DNA of 64,000 bases, taken from the NCBI GenBank assembly GCA_033549365.1, contig JAWSUF010000001.1, forward strand, positions 124,001-188,000, given 5' to 3'. Position numbers and translations under genes: made by a program. How positions within the stretch are numbered: the stretch's first letter is position 1; each line of letters opens with the position of its first letter. This DNA is from Acidobacteriota bacterium (GTDB taxonomy: Bacteria > Acidobacteriota > Aminicenantia > Aminicenantales > Saccharicenantaceae). This document shows, piece after piece, positions 18,432 to 26,745 of the stretch. The notes under the pieces were generated by a model. The model saw only the letters and a program-made list of their open reading frames with translations, ran no database searches and was not told where the DNA came from.

Positions 18432-18437
18432 TATAAT
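18432..18437 (+). promoter_or_regulatory. Candidate -10 box upstream of the ROK gene
   Basis: A consensus TATAAT lies 28 nt before the ROK start codon in an AT-rich divergent region. No convincing -35 is seen at the expected distance. Confidence 0.35.
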
Positions 18438-18465
18438 CCCCTGCAGGTTTTCAAAGAACCAAGTC

Positions 18466-19923
18466 ATGATGCGCGATACATGCCCGGAACGAAACGGACG
18501 CCTCCCGGACATTCTGGACATCGTCCCGAAAATCCTCCCGCCCCTGGATCCCGGATTTCGTCCTCCGGTTCTCGCCTGGCGGACCTATCGAGAGGAAGTC
18601 CGCGCTTCGCGATCCACTGTCCAGTCCCGAATCGCCATCGAACGGGAAAACGAACTCACCGCGGTCTTCGAATGGTCTGTTTTTCCCGAAGACCTCCACA
18701 AGGAGGCCACGTGCCGGCTGGTCGAAAGAACGGCCAAGTTCCTTCTCTGGTCGCGGGGCGGTTGGAAAATCGTCTTTCACGGGACTCAGGCGGCCGCCGG
18801 GATTCTCGGTCAGGCTTACGCAGCGGAAGGGCCGCGCGCTTTCGACGCAGGGCTGATGGCCCGCGTCTACAGCCGCCCCTTCGAAGTCCATGCGGCCGAA
18901 AGCCACGATTTTCCACGGGAAACGTCCGACCCGTTTCATATCGGCGGGTATACGGACGGCTGCCGGATCGGGTTCGACCTCGGTGCGAGCGATTACAAGA
19001 TCGCCGCCGTTCAGGACGGAAAGGCCGTTTTCAGCGAAGAAATTCCCTGGAATCCCGGCGAGCAGTCCGACCCGGCCTACCACGAAACCCATATTCGTTC
19101 GGGTCTTCAAAAGGCGGCCGCGGCCCTGCCCCGGGTCGATGCCGTCGGCGGCAGCGCCGCCGGAATTTATATCGACAGCCGGCCGCGCGTCGCCTCCCTC
19201 TTCCGATCGGTCGGCGAGGCGGATTTTGAAAATAAAATCCGCCCGATGTTTCACAACATCCGCAGAGACCTGAACGTTCCCCTGGTCGTTGTCAACGACG
19301 GCGAAGTCACGGCCCTGGCCGGCCGCATGGCCCTGGGAGAGGCGGGCGTTCTGGGTTGCGCCATGGGATCCAGCCTGGCCGGCGGCTATGTCGATCCCGG
19401 AGGCCGGCTGACCGGCTGGCTCAATGAGCTGGCCTTCGCACCGGTCGATCTGAATCCCGAGGCCCCCAGGGACGAATGGTCGGGCGACCGGGGCGTCGGC
19501 GTCAATTACTTTTCCCAGCAGGCCGTCGACCGGCTGGCCCGCCGTGCGGAACTGGTCTTCCCGTCCGAAATGCGTCTCCCGGAGAGATTGGTCCAAGTCC
19601 AGAAGATGGCCGAAAAAGGCGGGGAGCAGGCGGATCTGGTCTTTTCGACGATCGGCGTCTATCTCGGCTATACTCTCCCCTATTATCGGGAGTTTTATGA
19701 CTTCCGGAACCTGCTCCTTCTCGGGCGGGTGATGTCCGGAAAAGGCGGGGAGATCATTCTCGCCCGGGCCAGGGATATCCTGGCCGCGGAATTTCCGGAA
19801 ACAAACCGGAATATCCGGCTTCATCTGCTTGACGACAAGACCCGCCGCGTCGGACAGGCCGTGGCGGCAGCCGGCCTGCCAAGTCTATCCCGCGACGCGG
19901 ACGGCAAGGGAGACGGATCATGA
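18466..19923 (+). CDS. ROK-family sugar kinase-like protein with an N-terminal extension
   Basis: The C-terminal part of this 485-residue protein matches ROK sugar kinases/regulators. It carries an ATP-phosphate loop FDLGASDYKIAAV, an acidic VNDGEVTALAG block typical of ROK active sites, and GCAMGSSLAGGYVD. The usual ROK zinc motif (CxCGxxGCxE) is absent. About 150 N-terminal residues precede the kinase fold and lack an obvious helix-turn-helix. Substrate and activity are therefore uncertain: a kinase for an amino sugar or a non-catalytic sensor are both possible. It overlaps the PIG-L gene by 4 bp. I chose the ATG pair at 18466 over the upstream frame because the leader there looks non-coding. 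Confidence 0.7.
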   Translation: MMRDTCPERNGRLPDILDIVPKILPPLDPGFRPPVLAWRTYREEVRASRSTVQSRIAIERENELTAVFEWSVFPEDLHKEATCRLVERTAKFLLWSRGGWKIVFHGTQAAAGILGQAYAAEGPRAFDAGLMARVYSRPFEVHAAESHDFPRETSDPFHIGGYTDGCRIGFDLGASDYKIAAVQDGKAVFSEEIPWNPGEQSDPAYHETHIRSGLQKAAAALPRVDAVGGSAAGIYIDSRPRVASLFRSVGEADFENKIRPMFHNIRRDLNVPLVVVNDGEVTALAGRMALGEAGVLGCAMGSSLAGGYVDPGGRLTGWLNELAFAPVDLNPEAPRDEWSGDRGVGVNYFSQQAVDRLARRAELVFPSEMRLPERLVQVQKMAEKGGEQADLVFSTIGVYLGYTLPYYREFYDFRNLLLLGRVMSGKGGEIILARARDILAAEFPETNRNIRLHLLDDKTRRVGQAVAAAGLPSLSRDADGKGDGS

Positions 19924-20786
19924 TTTTTCAATGGCCCGAAACCAAAGTTTTCGATCCCGACGGGCTGTCCGATGACGCGGCGTTTTCCAGGATTACCCAT
20001 CTGGGAATCGGCGCTCACCAGGACGATCTGGAGATCATGGCATTCCATGGGATCCTGGAATGTTTCGCGAGCCCGGATCTTCGATTCGGCGGCGTAACCT
20101 GCACCGACGGGCGGGGCAGTCCCCGCGACGGCCTCTATCGCAACTTTACAGATGAAGAGATGGCCGCCGTCAGAAGGCGAGAACAGGAAAAGGCCGCGGT
20201 CATCGGCGAATACGGCCTTCTTGTCCAACTTCCCTATCCGAGCGCCGCCGTCAAGGGAAACGGCCGGACGGCTCTTCGAAAGGATTTGGCCGCCGTCCTC
20301 TCCGCCTGCCGTCCCCGCATCCTCTACACCCACAACCTCGCCGACAAGCACGACACTCATGTCGCGGTCGGTCTGGTGGCGCTCGAAGCCGTTCGAAGCC
20401 TTGCCCCATCCGACCGGCCCCGCGCCGTCTATGGTTGCGAGGTCTGGCGCGGCCTGGACTGGCTGTCCGACGAGGACAAGATCGCCCTGGACGTCGACGG
20501 GCACCCCGGTCTTGGGGCGGCCCTCATCGGTGTTTACGATTCCCAGGTGGCCGGCGGCAAACGATACGATCTGGCGACAATCGGCCGTCGGACGGCGAAC
20601 GCCACCTATTTTCAAACGCATGCCGTCGACGCATCGGGTCAAATGATCTTCGCCATGGATCTGACGCCTCTGGCCGAGGACGACTCTCTCGATATCGCCG
20701 TCTTCATGGAACGTCACATCGAAAATTTCCGGGTCGATGTCGTCAAGAGAATCCGCCGTATGACGACAACCGGCAAACCGGAATGA
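19920..20786 (+). CDS. PIG-L/LmbE-family N-acetylglucosaminyl deacetylase-like protein
   Basis: This 288-residue protein belongs to the PIG-L/LmbE family of zinc-dependent deacetylases acting on N-acetylated sugars or sugar conjugates. The metal-binding motif reads GAHQDDLE (family AHPDDE), and the second histidine block is THNLADKHDTH. It lies between the ROK gene (4-bp overlap) and a sodium:solute symporter (16-nt gap). This suggests a shared pathway in which a sugar derivative is taken up, deacetylated and perhaps phosphorylated. That pathway is inference; the substrate is unknown. Confidence 0.85.
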   Translation: MIFQWPETKVFDPDGLSDDAAFSRITHLGIGAHQDDLEIMAFHGILECFASPDLRFGGVTCTDGRGSPRDGLYRNFTDEEMAAVRRREQEKAAVIGEYGLLVQLPYPSAAVKGNGRTALRKDLAAVLSACRPRILYTHNLADKHDTHVAVGLVALEAVRSLAPSDRPRAVYGCEVWRGLDWLSDEDKIALDVDGHPGLGAALIGVYDSQVAGGKRYDLATIGRRTANATYFQTHAVDASGQMIFAMDLTPLAEDDSLDIAVFMERHIENFRVDVVKRIRRMTTTGKPE

Positions 20787-20802
20787 ATTTCGGAGACTTC
20801 TC

Positions 20803-22575
20803 ATGAACCTGACTTCCATCGACGCCCTGATCATCGCCCTTTCCCTCGCCGTCTGTTTCCTTCCGGCTATCTTCTTCGCCCGCAGGGCCGGAAAAAACAC
20901 AACAGAGTTTTTCACCTCGGGGCGGGCGGTGCCGTGGTGGCTGATCGGCATCTCCATGGTGGCCACAACCTTCAGTACCGACACTCCCAATCTGGTCACC
21001 AACATCGTCCGGCAGGACGGCGTCGCCGGCAATTGGGTCTGGTGGGCGTTTCTTCTGACCGGTATGATGACGGTTTTCTTTTACGCCCGGATGTGGCGCC
21101 GCTCCGGAGTGTTGACGGACCTCGAGTTTTACGAGATCCGTTACTCCGGACGTCCGGCCGGGTTTGTCCGGGGCTTCCGGGCCATCTACCTGGGGCTCAT
21201 TTTCAACTGCGTCATCATGGCCACCGTCAATCTGGCCGCCGTCAAGATCGCCAATGTGCTGCTGGGCTGGCCCATGGCGCAGACCCTCATCATCTGCGGC
21301 ATCCTCAACATTTTCTTCGCCGCGACCTCGGGCCTGTGGGGCGTCCTGGTCATCGACATGATCCAGTTCGGCATCGCCATGACCGGCGCCATCGCCGCCG
21401 CCGTCTTCGCCCTGAAACAGCCTCAGGTGGGCGGTCTTGCTGGCCTGATGGAAAGGCTCGATCCCCAGACTCTCCGGCTGTTGCCCGACTTCGGCGACTG
21501 GGGAACGGCCGTCGGCATCTTCATCATTCCGATCGCCGTCCAGTGGTGGTCCGTCTGGTATCCCGGGGCCGAGCCCGGCGGAGGAAGCTATATCGCCCAG
21601 AGGATGCTTGCGGCCCGGACGGAAAAGGATGCTCTTTCGGGCACGCTGCTCTTCAACGCCGCCCATTACGCCCTCCGGCCCTGGCCATGGATCCTTGTTG
21701 GATTGGCCTCCCTGCTGGTTTATCCGGAGCTTTCCGATATCCGGGCCGCTTTCCCCGGTGTCTCGGAGCGGCTCATCGGACACGACATGGCCTACCCGGC
21801 CATGTTGAGATTTCTCCCGGCCGGCCTTATGGGTCTCATGGTGGCCGGCCTTCTTGCGGCCTACGTCTCCACCCTCGTCACCCATCTGAACTGGGGCGCG
21901 TCCTACCTTGTCCATGACTTTTATCGCAGATTCCTCCGCCCCGGGGCTTCGGAAAAACACTACGTCTTCATCGGACGCGTCGCGACCGGAAGCCTCATGA
22001 TTCTGGCCGGACTTCTGACCTATGTGCTGGATTCGGCCAAGGAAAGCTTCGATCTCATGCTTTCGGTGGGAGCGGGAACGGGACTGATTTATCTTCTCCG
22101 CTGGTTCTGGTGGCGCATCAACGCCTGGAGTGAAATCGCCGCCATGTCCAGTTCATTTCTGGCCGCAACGGCGTTTTTCGTTCTCCGGAAAACGGGAACG
22201 GCCGTCCCGACTCACATTTCCCTGCTGGGGACCATCGCCTTGACAACGGCGGTATGGATGACCGTGACATTCCTGACGAAGCCGGCCGATCGGGAAACGC
22301 TCGTCAACTTCTACAGAATCGTCCGGCCGGCCGGGCCTGGTTGGAAGCCCGTCCGGGCCGCCGCGGGCGTCGGCCCATCGCCGGACAGCCTGGCCCATTC
22401 CATCTTCGGCTGGTTCACCGGCTGTCTCTTCGTCTATTCGGGGTTGTTTGGAACGGGAAGTTTTCTGACAGGGAAACCCGGAATGGGTGTTGTCTGGCTG
22501 GTCCTCTTCGCCCTCAGCGGATGGGGTTTGTCGAAAACCCTCCGGCGTTTCAAGACAAGCGAAACCGGCGGTTGA
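20803..22575 (+). CDS. Sodium:solute symporter (SSS family)
   Basis: This 590-residue membrane protein of the SSS (SLC5-like) family has 13-15 predicted transmembrane helices. Family features near the N-terminus include FFTSGRAVPWWLIGISMVAT and STDTPNLVTN, which line the sodium and substrate site. The end has extra helices and a basic tail. It is the third gene of the ROK-PIG-L-SSS operon. It probably imports a sugar or sugar derivative, but SSS proteins also carry amino acids and organic acids. GGAG precedes the start. Confidence 0.88.
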   Translation: MNLTSIDALIIALSLAVCFLPAIFFARRAGKNTTEFFTSGRAVPWWLIGISMVATTFSTDTPNLVTNIVRQDGVAGNWVWWAFLLTGMMTVFFYARMWRRSGVLTDLEFYEIRYSGRPAGFVRGFRAIYLGLIFNCVIMATVNLAAVKIANVLLGWPMAQTLIICGILNIFFAATSGLWGVLVIDMIQFGIAMTGAIAAAVFALKQPQVGGLAGLMERLDPQTLRLLPDFGDWGTAVGIFIIPIAVQWWSVWYPGAEPGGGSYIAQRMLAARTEKDALSGTLLFNAAHYALRPWPWILVGLASLLVYPELSDIRAAFPGVSERLIGHDMAYPAMLRFLPAGLMGLMVAGLLAAYVSTLVTHLNWGASYLVHDFYRRFLRPGASEKHYVFIGRVATGSLMILAGLLTYVLDSAKESFDLMLSVGAGTGLIYLLRWFWWRINAWSEIAAMSSSFLAATAFFVLRKTGTAVPTHISLLGTIALTTAVWMTVTFLTKPADRETLVNFYRIVRPAGPGWKPVRAAAGVGPSPDSLAHSIFGWFTGCLFVYSGLFGTGSFLTGKPGMGVVWLVLFALSGWGLSKTLRRFKTSETGG

Positions 22576-22590
22576 TCTCCGGAAGAGGCC

Positions 22591-23649
22591 TCAGTTCCGG
22601 CCCTCCGCGCAGCCGGTTTCGTACATGGCAACAATGTTCTCGGGAGGGGTCATGGCCTGAATATTGTGGCAGGGGGCCAGAATATAGCCTCCCCCCTCTC
22701 CGAGGATGCGCAGATTGTCCCGGACTTCCCGCCGGACATCCTCGACGGTCCCAAAAGGAAGAGTCGACTGATTGTCGACCCCCCCGTGAAAGATCAGCCG
22801 CGAGCCGAAATCCCGTTTCAAACCCTCTCTGTCCATTCCCGGACATCGCCACTGCACGGGGTTGAGAATATCGATGCCCAGCTCGATCATATCCGGAAGG
22901 ATCCGCCGGCAATTTCCATCGTTGTGATGAAAAATGAAGGCGCCGGCCTCGCGGGCCTGGTCGATGACTCTCTTCATTCCCGGCAGGAGAAATTCCCGGA
23001 TATGCTTGACCGACATCATGAGGTCTTCCTGCCCTCCCATATCCTCGGCGACATAGCTCAGCAGGATTTTCCCGGGGAGGGCCTCATAGACGCGGCGGCT
23101 TTTTTCCAGGGACAGGCCGAACAGCCGGTCCAGACAGAAGTGGACAATCTCGGGATTTTCGATCAAATCGATGAACGCCTGTTCCGGACCGCGCAGATCC
23201 TTGTAGATCAGGAACGGTTCGGAGCCGCCGCCGCGGATGGGATACTCCGCCCACTCTTCGATCTTTTCGGCCAGACCATCGACACTCCACCAGTCCGGGC
23301 TCGGCCAGGTATAGTTTTTTTCGATTTCCCCGGGCGAGTCGAAATTCGCCAGGGGATGAAAAACGCACTCCTCATAGACACCGCCCGCGGTTTCGACATA
23401 GCGAAAAACCCGGCCGAAAGCGTCCGTTCCGGAAGGGAGCGGCGGACCGACATAGCGCGGCTCCGCTCTGACCACAAGATCGATGTGGAGTTTTTCAACA
23501 AGATCGCGAAGCCGGGGGCATCCAAGATGCCGCTTGAGCATCTCCGTCGTCTCGTCCGTGCCCCAGTAATCCATGGGCACGCGATCCGGCTTTTCCCGCC
23601 GCAGGACGGCCAGCCAGCGTTCGCGCGGACTCATCGCGTCGGCGGACAT
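22591..23649 (-). CDS. Uroporphyrinogen decarboxylase (URO-D) superfamily protein
   Basis: This 352-residue protein belongs to the URO-D fold superfamily, which includes HemE and corrinoid methyltransferases (MtaA/MtbA types). The N-terminus (SPRERWLAVLRREKPDRVPMDYWG) and the C-terminal NIQAMTPPENIVAMYE are typical of the methyltransferase-like branch in anaerobes, not of HemE. The HemE decarboxylase signature is not seen. No corrinoid protein gene is adjacent, so the substrate is unknown. It begins 10 nt after the glnA stop, in the same direction. Start 23649 is preferred; 23634 is an alternative. Confidence 0.72.
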   Translation of the reverse strand: MSADAMSPRERWLAVLRREKPDRVPMDYWGTDETTEMLKRHLGCPRLRDLVEKLHIDLVVRAEPRYVGPPLPSGTDAFGRVFRYVETAGGVYEECVFHPLANFDSPGEIEKNYTWPSPDWWSVDGLAEKIEEWAEYPIRGGGSEPFLIYKDLRGPEQAFIDLIENPEIVHFCLDRLFGLSLEKSRRVYEALPGKILLSYVAEDMGGQEDLMMSVKHIREFLLPGMKRVIDQAREAGAFIFHHNDGNCRRILPDMIELGIDILNPVQWRCPGMDREGLKRDFGSRLIFHGGVDNQSTLPFGTVEDVRREVRDNLRILGEGGGYILAPCHNIQAMTPPENIVAMYETGCAEGRN

Positions 23650-23659
23650 GAAGTTCCGA

Positions 23660-25228
23660 TCAGTGCTTGTGAAGATCCTTGTGCATGATGCGCCGCGATT
23701 CATGGAGACGGTCGTCCGCCGGAAGGCCGGCCAGGCGGCTGTTCATAAATTCGTCGTCCTCGGCGGCCAGCATGCGGGCGACATAATCGATGACGCTCGG
23801 GGGGAAAACGCCGTCGCGTTCGTAGAGGCTGCGCTTCTCGAGAAGAATCCGGCCCGACGCCGTGCAGCTTGAAGGCAGGGACGGCAGCTTGGCCAGAATT
23901 TCCTTGTTTTTGTGAATATTGCCCTTGACGTAGAGCCGCTCGGCAAGATCCAAAGGACCGTTCCCTTCGGAGGCAAGCGGCGGATTTCGAAACGCCCAAT
24001 CGGCGGACATGACGATTCCGGCCAGCACGAGATGGATGAGCGCGCTGCCGTCCGGGCTTCGAAGTTCGATTGTCTGCCGGCTGTCCTTTTCGATTGCAGC
24101 TCCCTTTTCCCGGGGATTGACTTTGCGGGCGATGTCGCCGACTCCGGACCAGCCCAGCGGGACGCGGATGAGCGCGCTGCGATTGAGATCGCTCCAGCAG
24201 ATGCTCGTCGGAGCCTCCTGATGGGGAACGAGCCGGAGATAGGCGGAGGAGACGGTGTTCCCGAAGGCGGTCAGAGAATCCGCATAGGCGCACAGCCCGC
24301 CGATGAGTTTCCGGGCTTCTTCCGTCAAGCGGCCGTCGGGGCCGGCGATGATATTCCGGCCGTTTTTACGGAGATCCATGTGGAAATGAAGGCCGTTTCC
24401 GGCCACGCCTTCCTCGATTTTGGGCGTGAAGGTGGCCGTGCAGCCGTTTCGGAAAGCGATGTTCCGGATCAGCCACCGTCCTACGATGAGGGCGTCGGCG
24501 GCTTCCTCCACGGGAAGGGGCAGAAACTCCACCTCCATCTGTTCCGCCTGGCGGCCCTGGATTTCCGGGATGTCGCTGCGCACGCTTTCGATATAGCCGA
24601 CCTCGCTGTGTCCGTACTTGACGGCGCCGGTGATCCGGGCGATGTTCCTCAGAATTTCATCGAGAATCGGTCCGCCCTTGATGAACGGGGCTGCGGCATG
24701 ATATCCGGTCTGCTTTTGGGCGGGATAGAGCGACATCTCCTTTTCCCGGAGAAGGAAGAATTCCAGCTCTCCAAGAGCCCGGATTTCCAAACCTGAATTT
24801 TTCCGGAAAAGCGCCGCCGCGGCGGCCAGGATATTATCGGGGGTGAAGGCGGCCGGAACGCCGTCGGCGCCGATGTAGCGGCAGATGACATGCAGACAGT
24901 TTTCTCCGAATGGATCCAGAAACGCCGATTTGTAAACAGGAATGACATAGAGATCGGAGAGCCCGGTGTCGACCATGCCCTTGAAAAGCGAGGAGCCGTC
25001 GACCCGTTCCCCCTCGGCCAGAATGGCATCGGTCTGTCGCCGGTCGGTCAACGGGATTTTCAATTCCTTGATCTTTCCGTCCAGGGCCGTGTAATGGAAA
25101 TTCAAACGTTCGATCCCCTTGTCCTCGATGACCTTGAGAAGATCGGCTCTCTGGAATTCGGCCGCGGGTTTATCCAGGATCATGGACATCGGATTGGCCA
25201 GGGCAAAGGCGAAATCACGGGATGACAT
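23660..25228 (-). CDS. glnA: Glutamine synthetase family protein
   Basis: This 522-residue enzyme should join ammonia and glutamate to give glutamine using ATP. It shows the N-terminal beta-grasp block DGSSLFKGM, the metal site GELEFFLL, the ATP/metal block GNGLHFHMDL and the substrate block SSAYLRLVPHQEAPTS followed by NRSALIRVP. It is longer than the usual 440-470-residue type I enzyme, so a gamma-glutamyl-amine ligase role cannot be excluded. The start at 25228 has AAGGAG upstream. The longer open frame would begin inside the palindromic promoter region and is rejected. Confidence 0.85.
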   Translation of the reverse strand: MSSRDFAFALANPMSMILDKPAAEFQRADLLKVIEDKGIERLNFHYTALDGKIKELKIPLTDRRQTDAILAEGERVDGSSLFKGMVDTGLSDLYVIPVYKSAFLDPFGENCLHVICRYIGADGVPAAFTPDNILAAAAALFRKNSGLEIRALGELEFFLLREKEMSLYPAQKQTGYHAAAPFIKGGPILDEILRNIARITGAVKYGHSEVGYIESVRSDIPEIQGRQAEQMEVEFLPLPVEEAADALIVGRWLIRNIAFRNGCTATFTPKIEEGVAGNGLHFHMDLRKNGRNIIAGPDGRLTEEARKLIGGLCAYADSLTAFGNTVSSAYLRLVPHQEAPTSICWSDLNRSALIRVPLGWSGVGDIARKVNPREKGAAIEKDSRQTIELRSPDGSALIHLVLAGIVMSADWAFRNPPLASEGNGPLDLAERLYVKGNIHKNKEILAKLPSLPSSCTASGRILLEKRSLYERDGVFPPSVIDYVARMLAAEDDEFMNSRLAGLPADDRLHESRRIMHKDLHKH

Positions 25229-25277
25229 GTCTTCGGTCTCCTTGTTTTTCAGGTATTCTCCGATTCGCGGAACACCT

Positions 25278-25306
25278 ATTTTATGGGAAAAGTGCCGTTT
25301 CGGCAA
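25278..25306 (-). promoter_or_regulatory. Candidate glnA promoter inside a palindrome
   Basis: On the minus strand, -35 TTGCCG (25306-25301), a 17-nt spacer and -10 TAAAAT (25283-25278) form a plausible sigma70-type promoter. The predicted leader is about 43 nt. The -35 sits in the loop of the inverted repeat at 25285-25323. Confidence 0.45.
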
Positions 25307-25323
25307 CCCAATGGCACTTTCCC
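25285..25323 (-). repeat. Inverted repeat between the NamZ-like gene and glnA
   Basis: The arms 25285-25296 (GGGAAAAGTGCC) and 25313-25323 (GGCACTTTCCC) pair over 11 positions with one bulge around a 16-nt loop. The repeat begins 8 nt after the stop of the upstream gene, so it could act as a terminator, although there is no T-run after the stem. Because it spans the glnA -35, an operator role is also possible. Confidence 0.5.
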
Positions 25324-25330
25324 GCCGTGA

Positions 25331-26665
25331 TCACTCGTCATACAGTAGGTAAGGCCGGCGAAGAACGGAAAAGGCGGCGATCTCGGATTCAAGCCCTCTC
25401 AGAATCTCCTCAGCCGTCCGGCCGGCTTCCAGATCTTTTCTGACGCGGGACGTGCCCATGATCTTGTCGAAATACTCCTCATGGAAGTGAAACTGTTCGG
25501 GATGGAGATCGATGAGGACCCTGAGGATATGAAGAGTTGCGGCAAACGGACGGAAAGTTTCCCGATCCAGGACATGGATTTGCGCCCCGCCGCAGAGCTC
25601 TCCCTGGAATTTGGAAAATGTCGGCGTGAACCAGGCTTCGCGGAACTTCACTCCGGGCAACCCCAGCCCGTTCAGGGAGTCGGCCAGAATGCGCCCGTCG
25701 ATCCAGGGGGCTCCGAACAACTCAAAAGGACGCGTCGTGCCCCGGCCCTCGGAAACGTTGGCTCCTTCGAGGAAGACCTGGCCGGGATAGACGGTCGCCG
25801 TGTCGAGCGTCGGCATATTGGGCGAGGGCATGACCCAGGGCAGGCCGGTTTTGTCGTAGGCCATCCCCCGGCGCCAGCCCTTCATGGGAACAACCGTGAG
25901 TTTCGTTTTTTTGTCGAAAAACTCCCCGTTGAACAAAAGGGCGAGTTCCCCGGCGGTCATGCCGTGGCGAACGGGAACGGGATAGAGGCCGACAAAGGAG
26001 CTATAGGCCGGATAATCCAGAACCGGCCCTTCCATGACCGAACCATTGAGCGGATTCGGCCGGTCCAGGACGATGAACTCGAGGCCCGTTTCGGCGGCGG
26101 CCTGCATGGCATAGGCCATGGTCGCGATATAGGTGTAGATCCGGGTTCCGGCGTCCTGGATGTCGAATACGAGAACATCGACATCCTCGATCATCCCCTC
26201 TTCCGGAAGTTTGCCTTCATCGCTCGTATCGAAGGTCCGCATGAAAGCGTCGATGTCCTTGAACATGCCCGGCGGCGGCCTGAGGGACTGACCGTAAAGG
26301 CTGAAAACCGGCAGGCCGAGGACCTCGTCCATGACAAACGGCACATATTCCCCAGCCTGGGCATTTCCGCGGACGCCGTGTTCCGGTCCGTAGAGAGCGA
26401 CAAGATCGATGCGCGGTTCGCCGGAAAAGAGGCCGGGGAGGGGCCGGAAATCCCGGGTCAGACCGGTGGGGTTGGTGATGAGACCGACGCGCTTGCCCTC
26501 GACAAGGTCGAGTCGGCTTTCCAGGAAAACCTCGAGTCCGGTTTTGACGCCCTTTGAATGAAGATTGTCCCCCGCTCCGTCAAGAGGGCCCCGGCAACCG
26601 GCCAGAATCGGGAACAGTCCTGTCAGGACAAGAACATAAAGGATATTTTTGGCTTTCATGAACAT
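25331..26665 (-). CDS. DUF1343 / NamZ-like exo-beta-N-acetylmuramidase lipoprotein
   Basis: This 444-residue protein belongs to DUF1343, whose characterised member NamZ releases N-acetylmuramic acid from the non-reducing ends of peptidoglycan fragments. Family blocks seen here are GLITNPTGLTRD, LYGPEHGVRG, VLVFDIQDAGTRIYTYI and VLDRPNPLNG. The N-terminus is a lipoprotein signal ending in the lipobox LAGC, so it is probably membrane-anchored on the periplasmic side. The start may be 26665 or the ATG at 26659. It is divergent from the phosphatase-kinase cluster. Confidence 0.85.
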   Translation of the reverse strand: MFMKAKNILYVLVLTGLFPILAGCRGPLDGAGDNLHSKGVKTGLEVFLESRLDLVEGKRVGLITNPTGLTRDFRPLPGLFSGEPRIDLVALYGPEHGVRGNAQAGEYVPFVMDEVLGLPVFSLYGQSLRPPPGMFKDIDAFMRTFDTSDEGKLPEEGMIEDVDVLVFDIQDAGTRIYTYIATMAYAMQAAAETGLEFIVLDRPNPLNGSVMEGPVLDYPAYSSFVGLYPVPVRHGMTAGELALLFNGEFFDKKTKLTVVPMKGWRRGMAYDKTGLPWVMPSPNMPTLDTATVYPGQVFLEGANVSEGRGTTRPFELFGAPWIDGRILADSLNGLGLPGVKFREAWFTPTFSKFQGELCGGAQIHVLDRETFRPFAATLHILRVLIDLHPEQFHFHEEYFDKIMGTSRVRKDLEAGRTAEEILRGLESEIAAFSVLRRPYLLYDE

Positions 26666-26745
26666 AGATTAACACACTTTTTCCTCATATCCGTTTTGAC
26701 TATTATTTAGAATTTGTTAATATATAATGAATTGGGGAGAGAGTT
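26666..26745. promoter_or_regulatory. AT-rich divergent intergenic region
   Basis: This 80-bp region is much richer in A/T than its surroundings. On the plus strand it contains TTGACT (26696-26701) and TATAAT (26723-26728), but they are 21 nt apart, which is longer than optimal. A GGGGAGAGAG ribosome site precedes ATG 26746. A promoter for the phosphatase-kinase genes is likely here, but its exact elements are unclear. Confidence 0.35.
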
